Source: an uncultured Clostridia bacterium
Lineage (GTDB): Bacteria; Bacillota; Clostridia; Lachnospirales; Anaerotignaceae
Reading direction: 5' to 3'
Assembly: GCA_944383885.1 (NCBI GenBank)
Contig: CALWRF010000018.1
Span: forward strand, 1 to 64,000
Length of the DNA stretch: 64,000 nt
Shown here: positions 27,016-36,396 of the stretch, piece after piece
How the letters are laid out: the number at the start of each line of letters is the position of its first letter
How positions within the stretch are numbered: the stretch's first letter is position 1
The notes under the pieces: model-generated
Database searches by the model: none
What the model was told of the DNA's origin: nothing
The model's input: only the letters and a program-made list of their open reading frames with translations
Made by a program: the position numbers and the translations under genes

Positions 27016-28074
27016 TTACTTTCCGCAGCAGGCAAGTGATATAAGGTCGTCGATAAGCTGGTCTATCGGTTTGCCGGCACTTTCCCAAAGCTTAGGATAC
27101 ATGCTTATTGATGTAAAGCCCGGAAGTGTGTTAAGCTCGTTGAATATTACCCTGTTTGTATTTTTTTCTACAAAAAAGTCAACTCTGGCAAGACCTGAAC
27201 CATTTACAGCTTTAAACACTTTAACAGCTGTTTTCCTTATTTCTTCTATGATATTTTCATCAAGCTCAGCTGGTATAACTGTTTTTGACTCGGCATTGTT
27301 ATATTTAGCGTCGTAATCATAAAATTCAGCAGCGGAAAATATTTCGCCTACTGTGGAAGCCTCAGCCTTTTCAGTACTGCCTAAAACAGCACATTCTACC
27401 TCATGTCCGTCAATAAACTCCTCAACAATTATTTTCCTGTCATGCTCAGAGGCAAGTTTAAGACCGCTTTCAAGCTCCTGAATGTTATGCGCCTTTGTAA
27501 TGCCTACGGAAGAACCCGCATTAGCCGGCTTAATAAAACAAGGGTATCCAAGCTTTTTCTCTATTTTATTTAAAACTGATTTTTTTTCAATTTCATCTTT
27601 CATTACGCAAACAAAATCAGCCTGATTTATTCTCGCGTTTTTTGCTATTATTTTTGTATAAGCCTTATCCATAGAAACAGCTGAGCTTAAAACGCCGCAG
27701 CCCACATAAGGTATCTGCGCAAGCTCCAAAAGCCCCTGCACAGTACCGTCTTCGCCCCATTTGCCGTGCAGGACAGGTATTACAACATCAACCGGTATAA
27801 CTTTTGCTTTTGTGCCTACAATTTTAATAAGTCCTTTATGTGTGGCATCCGGACTTAAAACAGCAGGTGTACCGTATTTTTCCCACTCACCGTTTTTAAT
27901 GTTTTCAACAGGTCCGTTATAAATCATCCACTTGCCTTCTTTTGTAATTCCTACAGGTATGACATAATATTTTGCCTGGCTTATATTTGAAATTATAGTG
28001 GAGGCTGAAACTCTTGAAACTTCATGCTCAGATGACTGGCCACCGAATAATACAACTATCGTTTTTTTATTCAA
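27016..28074 (-). CDS. ddl: D-alanine--D-alanine ligase
   Basis: 352 residues from a TTG start at 28072-28074, chosen because AGAGGGATAATT lies just upstream and the protein then begins NKKTIVVLFGGQSSEHEVS, the normal Ddl N-terminus. An ATG 26 codons upstream would add a tail that Ddl proteins lack. ATP-grasp blocks: VVIPVLHGKWGEDG, VPYVGCGVLSSAVSMDK, PCFIKPANAGSSVGI, and RVDFFVEKNTNRVIFNELN, GFTSISMYPKLWE. It makes the D-Ala-D-Ala end of peptidoglycan precursors. murI follows. Confidence 0.94.
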   Translation of the reverse strand: MNKKTIVVLFGGQSSEHEVSRVSASTIISNISQAKYYVIPVGITKEGKWMIYNGPVENIKNGEWEKYGTPAVLSPDATHKGLIKIVGTKAKVIPVDVVIPVLHGKWGEDGTVQGLLELAQIPYVGCGVLSSAVSMDKAYTKIIAKNARINQADFVCVMKDEIEKKSVLNKIEKKLGYPCFIKPANAGSSVGITKAHNIQELESGLKLASEHDRKIIVEEFIDGHEVECAVLGSTEKAEASTVGEIFSAAEFYDYDAKYNNAESKTVIPAELDENIIEEIRKTAVKVFKAVNGSGLARVDFFVEKNTNRVIFNELNTLPGFTSISMYPKLWESAGKPIDQLIDDLISLACCGK

Positions 28075-28263
28075 AATTATCCCTCTTTCTTTATCCGGCG
28101 CATAGGCCGTTAATATTTTTATTATATTCAATTTACGCTTTAATGACAACACAAATAAGGTAAAAACAGCCTTAATTATATAACAAACAAAAAGTTATAA
28201 ATCTAAAACCATGATATTATTTATTTAGCATATTATTTATTAAATTCATTAATATTTTTAATA

Positions 28264-28297
28264 CTAAAAATAAAGACGGAAACAAAGCATTTCCGCC
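28264..28297 (-). terminator. Terminator downstream of the FUSC-family gene
   Basis: Stem GACGGAAA (28275-28282) with TTTCCGCC (28290-28297, one G-U pair), followed on the minus strand by T-rich sequence. The rest of 28153-28532 holds nothing else I can support. Confidence 0.55.
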
Positions 28298-28532
28298 TTC
28301 AAACATTAATTCCTGCTAAGTTTGATTTACCGAAAAACTGCCGTTCAAATACCCCTGAATGCCAAAAAAACCAATAACGTCTTAAGGCATTTAAAATTTT
28401 TCTTATTTACGCAAAACTCAGTATAAGCATAACAGGTTTATGTGCAAGGATAATGTGTTAAGGCATTTTTGTTGCATATTATGGATTTTATTCAAATAAA
28501 CCATATATCACGTAATATTTTGCTGAATTATC

Positions 28533-30488
28533 CTAAATTTTCCAATTATATTTAGCCGCTATTGGATACAGTGCATTTATAAGAATACATGCATTATTTA
28601 AGTAATTATTTACCATGTTTTTTAACTCACCGGATGGGATTATATCTGCTTTCACAGCGGTTAAGCCTTCTTTAGGCGGAGAAAGCTGAGGGCGGATTTT
28701 TTCAGACAATTCCCCAAGAGATGAATATTCTTCTTTATTTAACGCTCCTACCTGAACCAAACATTCTATCTGTTCAAGCTCTGAAAACATATTCCACATA
28801 GTAATCTGCATAGTATTATAATTTTCTTTTTCTTCTGATGGAAGCTGATTTATATAAGATACAACTTCATGGTATACCATATAAAATTGAGAAAGCATTT
28901 CACTAAACAGAGCCGGATCGATTTTTTCCCGCAAACTTTTTTCAACTACTCCCCAATATACCGATTGCAGATAGAACAACGAATGAATATTTCTTGTAAA
29001 TTGCTGCTCACGCCTGTTAGGCAGAAGAAAACTATTAACTATTAAAACAAGCGCTACAGCCAAAGCCAAATAGAACAGCCTTAATTGAATGGCTTCCATT
29101 TCACCTACAGTAAGGGTTGCCATTGTTAAGGCAAACGATGTTGAAAATATTGGGTGTACCCACGTTCCCGGTGTGCAGCAATACATCAGTGTAACCATTG
29201 CCAAAGAAAAAATAAATACTCCGGTTAATCCGTTCAAGTAAGGATATATTATATGTACCAACAGACAGGCTATTGCCGTACCCACAGGACGTGTCAGCAT
29301 ACGGTGCGTGCTTTCTTCATAACTCGGCTGCAACAACAAAAACGCATGAAGCGGAAACCAGTAAGTATGCTCAAAATCCCACAGAAAGCTCACTGTGCAG
29401 CTTACCATTAAAACCACCGACAGACGCATGGCAAAACGGAATTCAAAACTTTCAGGCGATAAATGCTGTTTTAACTGCGCCAAAAATTCTTCTTTTGTTG
29501 GCAAGCTAAAATACGGACGCTGCTCAGAAGATATAGGTTCTTTGCATAAAATTATCAGTGTATGCAAAACGCTGCGGTAAAAAATTCTTAACCTGCCTTG
29601 CGGAATCTGCGAGTCTTCAAGCAGCTTCTGAACATTTACAGAAAGTTTTTCAAATTCATCGCGGCTTTGCGCCTTATATAAACTGTATACAAGCTGAGAT
29701 AATTTTTCCATAACTTGCGAAAAATTCGGCGTTTTACAAACTTCCTGCCAGACAGTTTCGTCAGATACCAGATAATATGCCCTTTGGAACAGTAGAGCAA
29801 ATAAATGGCAATATCTTTGTTCCTGGTCTGATATATTAAATAAAGTATGCCTGCTGTGACCCAAATGATGGAGCGTCTGTGCTTTTTCATACAATTCCTT
29901 TCTGGCAAAAAATGAGGCGCCCTGCTCTTTGGAAAGTTTATTCAGCAGCTGCGAAAGAATGAGCAGAGAATTTGAAATTTGCTTAGAAGGCGCCGCCGCT
30001 TTAAAACAAAAATTGGTATACAATATTAAAGCAATAATTAACAAAGCGGAGCAAATAAATGTAGCTGCAAACATCTTAGAAAATTCACTTGTTGCCAGTG
30101 GATACAGCTCCAAAAACACAAAAGTCATTGCAAAACCTAAATAACCTTTAGGCGTAAACTGACTGCTTTTCCAAAACACAAGAAATACCGGCACTGAAAA
30201 GTTTAATATTATACATAAAAATACATTGCGTGTAGCTAAGTACGCTAAAACGCAAAGAAGAAGCGATACTAAGAATATACGAATATAATCCAAAGTACTG
30301 TTATACTGTCTGCGGCGAATTTGGAATATAGTAGTGGAACATGTAACAGCCATTATATATTGCTGACCAAGCAAAGTATTAATTAATAAAAACTGTATAA
30401 TGAAAAACAGAATAATCGGGAAAGCTCCTTTTAACCTGCTTAAAAACATTTTACAGTAACTATTTATTTTGGGGTGGAAAATATACAT
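28533..30488 (-). CDS. FUSC-family membrane protein (aromatic-acid efflux-like)
   Basis: 651 residues. Two blocks of about five or six spans (about 15-160 and 340-475) surround a soluble middle, the layout of fusaric-acid-resistance/AaeB-like proteins. Blocks seen: FRFAMRLSVVLMVSCTVSF, HTYWFPLHAFLLLQPSYEES, RMLTRPVGTAIACLLVHI and STSFALTMATLTVG, RLFYLALAVALVLIVNSFLLPNR. Members are thought to export aromatic carboxylates; the substrate here is unknown. AGGAGGG lies before the ATG at 30486-30488. A single-gene unit with AT-rich flanks. Confidence 0.82.
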   Translation of the reverse strand: MYIFHPKINSYCKMFLSRLKGAFPIILFFIIQFLLINTLLGQQYIMAVTCSTTIFQIRRRQYNSTLDYIRIFLVSLLLCVLAYLATRNVFLCIILNFSVPVFLVFWKSSQFTPKGYLGFAMTFVFLELYPLATSEFSKMFAATFICSALLIIALILYTNFCFKAAAPSKQISNSLLILSQLLNKLSKEQGASFFARKELYEKAQTLHHLGHSRHTLFNISDQEQRYCHLFALLFQRAYYLVSDETVWQEVCKTPNFSQVMEKLSQLVYSLYKAQSRDEFEKLSVNVQKLLEDSQIPQGRLRIFYRSVLHTLIILCKEPISSEQRPYFSLPTKEEFLAQLKQHLSPESFEFRFAMRLSVVLMVSCTVSFLWDFEHTYWFPLHAFLLLQPSYEESTHRMLTRPVGTAIACLLVHIIYPYLNGLTGVFIFSLAMVTLMYCCTPGTWVHPIFSTSFALTMATLTVGEMEAIQLRLFYLALAVALVLIVNSFLLPNRREQQFTRNIHSLFYLQSVYWGVVEKSLREKIDPALFSEMLSQFYMVYHEVVSYINQLPSEEKENYNTMQITMWNMFSELEQIECLVQVGALNKEEYSSLGELSEKIRPQLSPPKEGLTAVKADIIPSGELKNMVNNYLNNACILINALYPIAAKYNWKI

Positions 30489-30635
30489 TGTATGTTCCCT
30501 CCTAAAGCAGAAATATATTCTGTTTCTTTATTTATAACTCTTTATATATTTGCCCATTGTATATTTTTAACATAAGATTTAATATAACTTAAATATCAAA
30601 ATCAATATTATCGCTCTGTATAAAAATAATAAAAT

Positions 30636-30701
30636 AAACTTCAACAAATATGCTTTATCCCACCTAAATAAAATAAAGCAAATATTATAATGTTGAAGTT
30701 T
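30636..30701. repeat. 66-bp imperfect inverted repeat
   Basis: Outer arms AAACTTCAACA (30636-30646) and TGTTGAAGTTT (30691-30701) match perfectly; an inner stem TGCTTTAT (30651-30658) with ATAAAGCA (30673-30680) continues it. It lies in the 475-base gap between the divergent FUSC and XRE genes. No T-run or gene explains it; it may be a small mobile relic or a regulatory hairpin. The remaining gap is plain AT-rich sequence. Confidence 0.45.
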
Positions 30702-30963
30702 TAATACCATAATAACACAACAATATATAATTTTGAAGGTTTTATTATAAACAATTTAATGTTATTGATAATTAGTTCCAAAAATCTGCGCATTATTATC
30801 AAAAATATGGAATTATTTTATACTGGACTATCCAAATTTTTATAAGCAACCAAAACGCAACCAATAATTGCTTGATTGTTGGTAGAAGCAACATTGTTTT
30901 TAATATAAAATATAGTTATAAATAAGTTATAAATAAAGCCAAAAACATAAGGGGGCGGACTAA

Positions 30964-31305
30964 ATGAAAGTAACTTTTATTATGATTGTTATTTCTATTG
31001 TATTTTTCAGCATATTTACAGGCTTAATTATTATTCTTTTACGCGCGTTACTAAAATATAAAAATTCAAATGAGAAACGCCATGAAAAACTTGATGTAAG
31101 ACAGTCTTTGGGCGAAACACTTAAAGAATGCAGAACTAAACGCAAAATGACCCAGGAATTTGTTGCTGAATCAATTGGCGTAAGCCGGCAAGCTGTTTCA
31201 AAATGGGAAAACGGAACGTCCGACCCATCTGCGTCGAATCTTCTGGCATTATCAAAATTATACGGCGTTTCCATAGAAGAATTATTAAAATCAGCTGAAA
31301 AGTAA
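30964..31305 (+). CDS. Membrane-anchored XRE-family regulator
   Basis: 113 residues. Unusually, the membrane span comes first (VTFIMIVISIVFFSIFTGLIIILLRALLK, about 3-31), followed by a basic linker and an XRE helix-turn-helix (LKECRTKRKMTQEFVAESIGVSRQAVSKWENG, about 50-82), ending with LSKLYGVSIEELLKS. It would hold a DNA-binding domain at the inner membrane face. GGGGGCGG precedes the ATG. It stands alone; the signal and target genes are unknown. Similar DNA-binding domains are usually placed before, not after, the membrane segment. Confidence 0.8.
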   Translation: MKVTFIMIVISIVFFSIFTGLIIILLRALLKYKNSNEKRHEKLDVRQSLGETLKECRTKRKMTQEFVAESIGVSRQAVSKWENGTSDPSASNLLALSKLYGVSIEELLKSAEK

Positions 31306-31481
31306 ATTATTAAGTTGTTATCTAAAAATTACATACAGAAAAATTTTTGTCAAATCATTAAAGTCTAAGTTTTGTAATACTAAACTGCTCCTGTGCAATT
31401 TTACATGCCAGCTTAATATCGTAAGAATAATAAAGCTAAAAAACAACATGTTCAATACGTTATACGTTATAAAAAAGCATA

Positions 31482-31524
31482 AAAAACACGCAGCGTATTT
31501 ATAGCCTGTAGCTGCGTGTTTTTA
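31482..31524. terminator. Bidirectional terminator
   Basis: Perfect 13-bp stem AAAAACACGCAGC (31482-31494) with GCTGCGTGTTTTT (31511-31523). It ends the XRE gene and the leftward GntR gene. Confidence 0.85.
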
Positions 31525-31545
31525 TAAATTCAGCAATATCTATAA

Positions 31546-32238
31546 TTATTTGTACTTATTTCTGCTTAAAAGGTGCTCCTTCATAAGTTTTTCTGCAAGC
31601 TCGCCATCTTTGTTCTTAATAGCGCTTAGTATTTCCTCATCACATTTAATATAATAACTATATATTTCATCTATACTATTATGCGCTATTGTTTTTTGCT
31701 TCTCAGCGTTCATATTTGGTCTGAGAGATTCATATATGCCGGATATAAGGCTGTTTCCCGCACATTTAATTATTATTGAATGAAATTCGCTTCCCCAGTA
31801 GACAATATTGTCAACATCTTTTTTCTTTACAGCATCTTTAAGGTTTTCAAGACATTTTTCAAGATTGGCAACATCTTCATCACTTCTTTTAACAGCTGCG
31901 GCATAAGCAGTTTCTTTTTCAAGTATATGCCTTACCTCAAGTATCTCATCAAACCTGCTTTCATCTTGAATCATTTCAAGCAAACGGTTATTATTTATTT
32001 TTTTTATAGCATCATTAGCGACAAATGTACCAAGTCCAGGTTTAGATTCTAAAATTTCCGATGTATGCAAAACTTTAATAGCTGTCCTTAGGGAGTTGCG
32101 GCTTACATTAAACTCGTTAGCCAATTCAATTTCACCAGGTATTCTATCCCCTTCTTTCCATACGCCACTTTCAATAAGGTTTACCATTTGTTCGTAAACC
32201 GTTTCAAAAACCCTGTTTTTTTGCACCGGAATAATCAT
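31546..32238 (-). CDS. GntR/FadR-family regulator 1
   Basis: 230 residues. The winged helix (YEQMVNLIESGVWKEGDRIPGE, then NEFNVSRNSLRTAIKVL) covers about 1-70, and the FCD ligand domain (EVRHILEKETAYAAA ... FHSIIIKCAGNSLISGIY) follows. It is divergent from the cysteine-desulfidase-family gene, so it is probably its regulator. It is clearly paralogous to the GntR protein at 33808-34527 (shared NVSRNSLRTA.KVLH.SEIL.SKPG.GTFV and KETAY.AA). AAGGAG precedes the ATG. Confidence 0.88.
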   Translation of the reverse strand: MIIPVQKNRVFETVYEQMVNLIESGVWKEGDRIPGEIELANEFNVSRNSLRTAIKVLHTSEILESKPGLGTFVANDAIKKINNNRLLEMIQDESRFDEILEVRHILEKETAYAAAVKRSDEDVANLEKCLENLKDAVKKKDVDNIVYWGSEFHSIIIKCAGNSLISGIYESLRPNMNAEKQKTIAHNSIDEIYSYYIKCDEEILSAIKNKDGELAEKLMKEHLLSRNKYK

Positions 32239-32399
32239 TTCCGCTTCTCCTTTCCAATAATCGCAAAATACATTAATATAGTACCATTTTTCAAATCCAT
32301 TATCAACAAATAGATTTAGAGGAAATCAAAAGCACGGCAAACAATTTTTAATTACATAAATTTAAACTATTTTATTTTCATCAGCTGTAAAAAATTTAA

Positions 32400-32428
32400 T
32401 TGACATTTATGTAGAAATATGTTAGATT
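32400..32428 (+). promoter_or_regulatory. Promoter of the cysteine-desulfidase-family gene
   Basis: TTGACA (32400-32405), a 17-base spacer, TAGATT (32423-32428). The gene start is at 32484. The GntR 1 regulator is divergently encoded and probably binds nearby. Confidence 0.65.
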
Positions 32429-32483
32429 TTATTTAGTTTAGTATCTAAATTATTTAATATTTAAACAATTAGGAGGAGTTTTA

Positions 32484-33752
32484 ATGGACAAACAAAATCA
32501 GTTAAAATATATAAACTTATTAAAAAATGAACTTATAGTTGCCTTAGGATGTACGGAACCAATAGCAATTGCCTTTGCCTGCGCCAAAGCAAAAGAAGTC
32601 ATCTGCTCCATTCCTGATAAAATAATAATGCGTTGCAGCGGAAATATTATAAAAAACGCGAAATCTGTTACAGTTCCAAACAGTAATGGAAAACAAGGCA
32701 TAGAATTTGCTGCTATTTTAGGCGCTGTAGGCGGAAAATCTGAACTTATGCTGGAAGTATTAAGTCAGGTTAATGAAAATCATCTAAAGACAGCAGAAAA
32801 ACTTTTTAATAACAATATATGCTCAGTTGAACTTATTGAAAATTCACGGCCTCTTGAAATAGAAGCTGTTTTATTTAAAGACAAAAACACTGTTTCCGTT
32901 AAAATTAAAGACAGCCATACAAATATAGTGCAAATAGAAAAAAACGGGAAAATAATATACGCAAACGAAAGCTGCGAATTAAATAATACTCAAGATAGCT
33001 GCGATTTTTTAACTTTAGAAGGTATATATGATTTTACAGAAAGTGTTGATACAGGCGAAATAAAAGAAATACTTTTAAGGCAGGAAAACATTAATTTAAA
33101 AATATCAAATGAAGGCATTGCAGGCAGCTATGGTATGAATGTAGGTGCATCAATATTAAAAAATTTTCCAAATTCCGTATCAATAGAAGCAAAAGCAATG
33201 GCGGCAGCAGGAAGCGACGCAAGAATGGGCGGCTGCTCACTTCCGGTTGTTATTAACTGCGGAAGCGGCAACCAAGGCATAACCGCCTCTGTGCCGGTTA
33301 TAGTATACGCAAATCAGCTTAAAGCGCCTGAAGAATTAAAAATAAGGGCTTTAGCTTTAAGCAATCTCGTTTCCATTTACCAAAAAAAATATATAGGGCG
33401 TCTTAGCGCTTACTGCGGAGCAGTGTGTGCCGCCTGTGGAAGCGGCGCAGCCATTGCTTACCTTATTTCCCGCAATTTTGAAACTGTATCCAAAACAATA
33501 ATAAATACCCTCGGTAATGTATCGGGTATAATTTGCGACGGGGCTAAAGCTTCCTGTGCCGCTAAAATCGCCTCTTGTGTTGATGCAGCTATTATGGCAT
33601 GCAATATGGCTGTTGACAACAAATCATTTTCACCCGGCTGCGGCATAGTAAAAGATACGGCTGATAAAACAATTCAATCTGCCGGCAGAATTGGAAAATC
33701 AGGCATGAAACAAACAGATACAGAAATACTTCATATTATGCTTGAAAATTAA
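32484..33752 (+). CDS. cyuA: L-cysteine desulfidase-family Fe-S lyase (UPF0597/CyuA-like)
   Basis: 422 residues. In the family this Fe-S enzyme splits L-cysteine into pyruvate, ammonia and sulfide; relatives are Fe-S serine dehydratases. Cys likely to bind the cluster are seen in VALGCTEPIAIAF near residue 22, AYCGAVCAACGSGAAIAY near 313-328 and IICDGAKASCAAKIASC near 353-369. GSDARMGGCSLPVVINCGSGNQG near 245 is a family block. AGGAGGAG lies before the ATG. Two paralogous GntR genes flank it. A strict substrate (cysteine versus serine) cannot be told from sequence. Confidence 0.85.
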   Translation: MDKQNQLKYINLLKNELIVALGCTEPIAIAFACAKAKEVICSIPDKIIMRCSGNIIKNAKSVTVPNSNGKQGIEFAAILGAVGGKSELMLEVLSQVNENHLKTAEKLFNNNICSVELIENSRPLEIEAVLFKDKNTVSVKIKDSHTNIVQIEKNGKIIYANESCELNNTQDSCDFLTLEGIYDFTESVDTGEIKEILLRQENINLKISNEGIAGSYGMNVGASILKNFPNSVSIEAKAMAAAGSDARMGGCSLPVVINCGSGNQGITASVPVIVYANQLKAPEELKIRALALSNLVSIYQKKYIGRLSAYCGAVCAACGSGAAIAYLISRNFETVSKTIINTLGNVSGIICDGAKASCAAKIASCVDAAIMACNMAVDNKSFSPGCGIVKDTADKTIQSAGRIGKSGMKQTDTEILHIMLEN

Positions 33753-33767
33753 TGCAGGCAAAATATA

Positions 33768-33802
33768 AGAGCGCTGCTGTAAAAACACGGCAGCGCTTTT
33801 CA
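33768..33802. terminator. Terminator between cyuA and GntR 2
   Basis: GC-rich stem AGCGCTGC (33770-33777) with GCAGCGCT (33790-33797), T-run on the plus strand. It serves the two convergent genes. Confidence 0.8.
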
Positions 33803-33807
33803 TTTTA

Positions 33808-34527
33808 TTATTTTCTTTTTTCTTCTTTAAATTCTTCTATGCCTTTAAGCCTCATCTCCATGTGCTCAACCATTAATTTTCTGGCAAGCTCGCCATCGTT
33901 ATTTCTGAAAGCTTCTATAATTTTGCGGTCATGCTCTATGTATTTATCATAAACAGCCTGTAAGCCTTTAAGATTAATATACCAATGTCTGTCGTGGTCA
34001 AGGTTTGATTTTAATGATTCATAAATGCTTATCATTATTTTATTTTTTGTAATCCCAACTATCTCTATATGGAACTGGCTTCCCCAATATATAACATTTT
34101 CCACATCGCCCTTTTTTACGGCTTTGCTCAACTGGTTTATGCAGTTTTCAAGTTTTTTAATATCCTCACTACTGCATTTAATGGCAGCTTGGTACGCAGT
34201 TTCTTTATCAAGTATTTTTCTTACTTCAACAACTTCTTTAGCATACTTCTCGTCCTGAATCATGCTTATAATCCGCTTATTGTTTATTTTTTTTACAGCT
34301 TCTTCAGAAACAAAGGTTCCTATTCCCGGCTTAGAAATAAGTATTTCCGATGAATGCAGGACTTTAACCGCAGTCCTAAGTGAATTTCGGCTTACATTAA
34401 ACATCTGTGCAAGACTGACTTCACCGGGTATCCTTTCTCCTTCCTTCCATTTTCCTTCCTCTATAAGATTTATCATTTGAGTGCATACATTTTCATAAAT
34501 CTGTCTTCTGGTAACAGGTGTAATCAT
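33808..34527 (-). CDS. GntR/FadR-family regulator 2
   Basis: 239 residues, paralogous to the protein at 31546-32238 across its whole length. Winged helix YENVCTQMINLIEEGKWKEG, NVSRNSLRTAVKVLHSSEIL; FCD domain with VRKILDKETAYQAAIK and QFHIEIVGITKNK. GGAGG lies 9 bases before the ATG at 34525-34527; a TTG directly before is possible. It is divergent from the MarR gene. It may act on the dct operon (operator candidate at 41035-41050). Confidence 0.87.
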   Translation of the reverse strand: MITPVTRRQIYENVCTQMINLIEEGKWKEGERIPGEVSLAQMFNVSRNSLRTAVKVLHSSEILISKPGIGTFVSEEAVKKINNKRIISMIQDEKYAKEVVEVRKILDKETAYQAAIKCSSEDIKKLENCINQLSKAVKKGDVENVIYWGSQFHIEIVGITKNKIMISIYESLKSNLDHDRHWYINLKGLQAVYDKYIEHDRKIIEAFRNNDGELARKLMVEHMEMRLKGIEEFKEEKRK

Positions 34528-34587
34528 CAAAATATACCTCCATGCATTATTTATAATGTTTATTGTATAAATGAATTTGCAACGCTA

Positions 34588-34636
34588 TTGACCCATTTTT
34601 TCAGCTGTGATAATATATTTTGTATACATCATATAC
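34588..34636 (+). promoter_or_regulatory. Promoter and palindromic operator of the MarR gene
   Basis: TTGACC (34588-34593), a 17-base spacer, TAATAT (34611-34616), then GTATA-CATCA-TATAC (34622-34636), a perfect short dyad just downstream of the -10 box and before the MarR start at 34659. A MarR dimer binding its own operator is likely. Confidence 0.6.
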
Positions 34637-34658
34637 TAATCCTTTACGGAGGTCTGAT

Positions 34659-35177
34659 ATGTTTAACATAAACGAGTCTGATACTAAAACATTGGATAAT
34701 GACAATAATTTAAACGATTTACTTTCATACGTAAACCATAATACAGGCGCGCTTTCATCTTTTGTTATACTCTTTTACAGCCAAATGTCCACACCAATAG
34801 ACATAGGTCTTGAAAAAAAAGTAACAGTAATAGAAATGAGCATTTTAATAAGCATAGCCGAAAATCCAGGTATAACCGGCACAGAATTATCGCATAAATG
34901 GCATAAAACAAAAGGCGCTGTATCACAGCTTTTAAAAAAACTTGAAGAAAAAGAGCTTATATACCGTATAAAGAGCGATAAAGACTCAAAAGTCTATTTT
35001 CTGCATCCAACCAGCAAAGGAATTGAAGTAAAAGATATATACTTAAAACGTGATTTATATATGACAAGCAAAATTGTAGAGCAGCTTTTAAATACATGCT
35101 CTAAAGATGAGATACGCAGCTTTTATAATGTTATAAAACAATATTCTAAGCTTATAACAGATAAAACAGTAATATAA
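34659..35177 (+). CDS. MarR-family regulator
   Basis: 172 residues. The winged helix reads VTVIEMSILISIAENPGITGTELS, then HKTKGAVSQLLKKLEEKELIYRI, and the wing SDKDSKVYFLHPTSKGIEV. The flanking helices form the dimer. The ATG at 34659 has ACGGAGG in front of it; an earlier in-frame ATG would be inside the promoter dyad. A palindrome sits in its promoter. It converges with the octopine-dehydrogenase-family gene, which ends the dct operon. Confidence 0.85.
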   Translation: MFNINESDTKTLDNDNNLNDLLSYVNHNTGALSSFVILFYSQMSTPIDIGLEKKVTVIEMSILISIAENPGITGTELSHKWHKTKGAVSQLLKKLEEKELIYRIKSDKDSKVYFLHPTSKGIEVKDIYLKRDLYMTSKIVEQLLNTCSKDEIRSFYNVIKQYSKLITDKTVI

Positions 35178-35187
35178 TCTGACAGCC

Positions 35188-35220
35188 TAAAAAGCGGCAT
35201 AAGCCGCTTTTTATTTTTTT
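35188..35220. terminator. Bidirectional terminator between MarR gene and dct operon
   Basis: Stem AAAAAGCGGC with GCCGCTTTTT and loop ATAA (35189-35212). A second weaker GC-rich dyad (GGCGG at 35250 with CCGCC at 35266) lies nearer the leftward gene. Confidence 0.75.
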
Positions 35221-35297
35221 ATTTGTTAATATAAGATTTGCAAAATTCCGGCGGACAATAATAGCCCGCCAGAATAAAAAATGAAAAAGAGTTTAGC

Positions 35298-36374
35298 TTA
35301 TTTTACCATTTTAAGTATTTCATCTTTTGTTTTTCCGGAAAATCCTAATTTTTCCGCAGTCCTGCCTTCTGACATAAAATCTTTATTAAGCATTAAACTT
35401 TCAAGAAGTATAATTGAGTCTATTGTAGGTGTCGGCACATTAAAGAGCTTACCTATTGAAGATGTCGGCACAAGGTCGCATAATGTATCCTCTTGGAAGA
35501 ACCTGTGATTTGTGTCAGCCGGCGACTTAATGCCTTTATACGGCTCGCACGACTGTATTGCGTCATAAAGATTATCAGGTTTAAGACCATACATGGATTT
35601 AAGATGGTCAAGCAGCGGTTCCGCATCTATGTCAAGCGCATTGCATACGGCAACCCTTTCTTTGTCAGCTGCTTCAATTATATGGCATATACCAGGCGTA
35701 AGTCCTTCAATATAGTAATCAAAAGGCTGTTTTAACTCCACTTTATTTGCATTCATAACACAAGGTATTGAGTGAAGCATGCCGCCGCCTCCGCTGAAAC
35801 CTGTTTCAAATATATTTTCAGCCGGTACATAACAAGGAAAAATATTTTCAAGTCTTTTAGCTGCATCAATAGCGTTTTGCGCCGGAATTGAAGCAAGTTT
35901 TACTTTAGCCTTTATGCCTGAATGGAATGTATGTCCAATTTCCATTGTACGGCACGCAAACATTAAATCCGAAGCCTCGCAGATTACAGGTTCGCTTTTA
36001 CATCCGGCAGAAATAAGAGCATTCCTAAAATTAAGCACTCCGCCCATGTGTCCCGGGTTAAGTATAATGGTCTGATTGCTCTTAACATATTCAGCCAAGT
36101 TTTCAGCTACATTATTGTGCTCATCTGTTGTAGTGCAAACCATAATAAAGTCAGCGCCGTCTATACAAGTTTTAGCGTCTGTTGTAATTAAGTCAGGTTT
36201 TTCTTTAGCTTCAGTCTTTCCAGTCGCTGTTAAAGCATCAAGACTGTTAAGTACTTTCACTTTTTCTTCATCTTTGTCCATAAGCTTTACGCAAAAGCCT
36301 TTGTTTTTAAGTATAATGGACATAAGTGTTCCGCCTGCCCCGGCGCCTATTACGGCAAATTTTAAATCTTCCAT
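35298..36374 (-). CDS. NAD/NADP octopine/nopaline dehydrogenase-family protein
   Basis: 358 residues. A Rossmann domain starts FAVIGAGAGGTLMSIILKNKG (near residue 6) and continues FIMVCTTTDEHNNVAENL. The C-terminal domain resembles octopine dehydrogenase (GGGGMLHSIPCVMNAN, PFDYYIEGLTPGICHIIEAADKERVAVCNALD). The family makes or cleaves N-(carboxyalkyl) amino acids (opines) or oxidises related substrates. Last gene of the operon dctP-dctQ-dctM-serine dehydratase-this gene; 22 bases separate it from the dehydratase. Placed here, it may cut an imported opine-like compound to an amino acid. Confidence 0.85.
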   Translation of the reverse strand: MEDLKFAVIGAGAGGTLMSIILKNKGFCVKLMDKDEEKVKVLNSLDALTATGKTEAKEKPDLITTDAKTCIDGADFIMVCTTTDEHNNVAENLAEYVKSNQTIILNPGHMGGVLNFRNALISAGCKSEPVICEASDLMFACRTMEIGHTFHSGIKAKVKLASIPAQNAIDAAKRLENIFPCYVPAENIFETGFSGGGGMLHSIPCVMNANKVELKQPFDYYIEGLTPGICHIIEAADKERVAVCNALDIDAEPLLDHLKSMYGLKPDNLYDAIQSCEPYKGIKSPADTNHRFFQEDTLCDLVPTSSIGKLFNVPTPTIDSIILLESLMLNKDFMSEGRTAEKLGFSGKTKDEILKMVK

Positions 36375-36396
36375 ATATATTTCACTCCTTTAAAAA

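Noticed and set aside
30636..30701. A miniature transposon (MITE)
   Set aside because: There is no target-site duplication or second copy that I can see; kept only as an inverted repeat.
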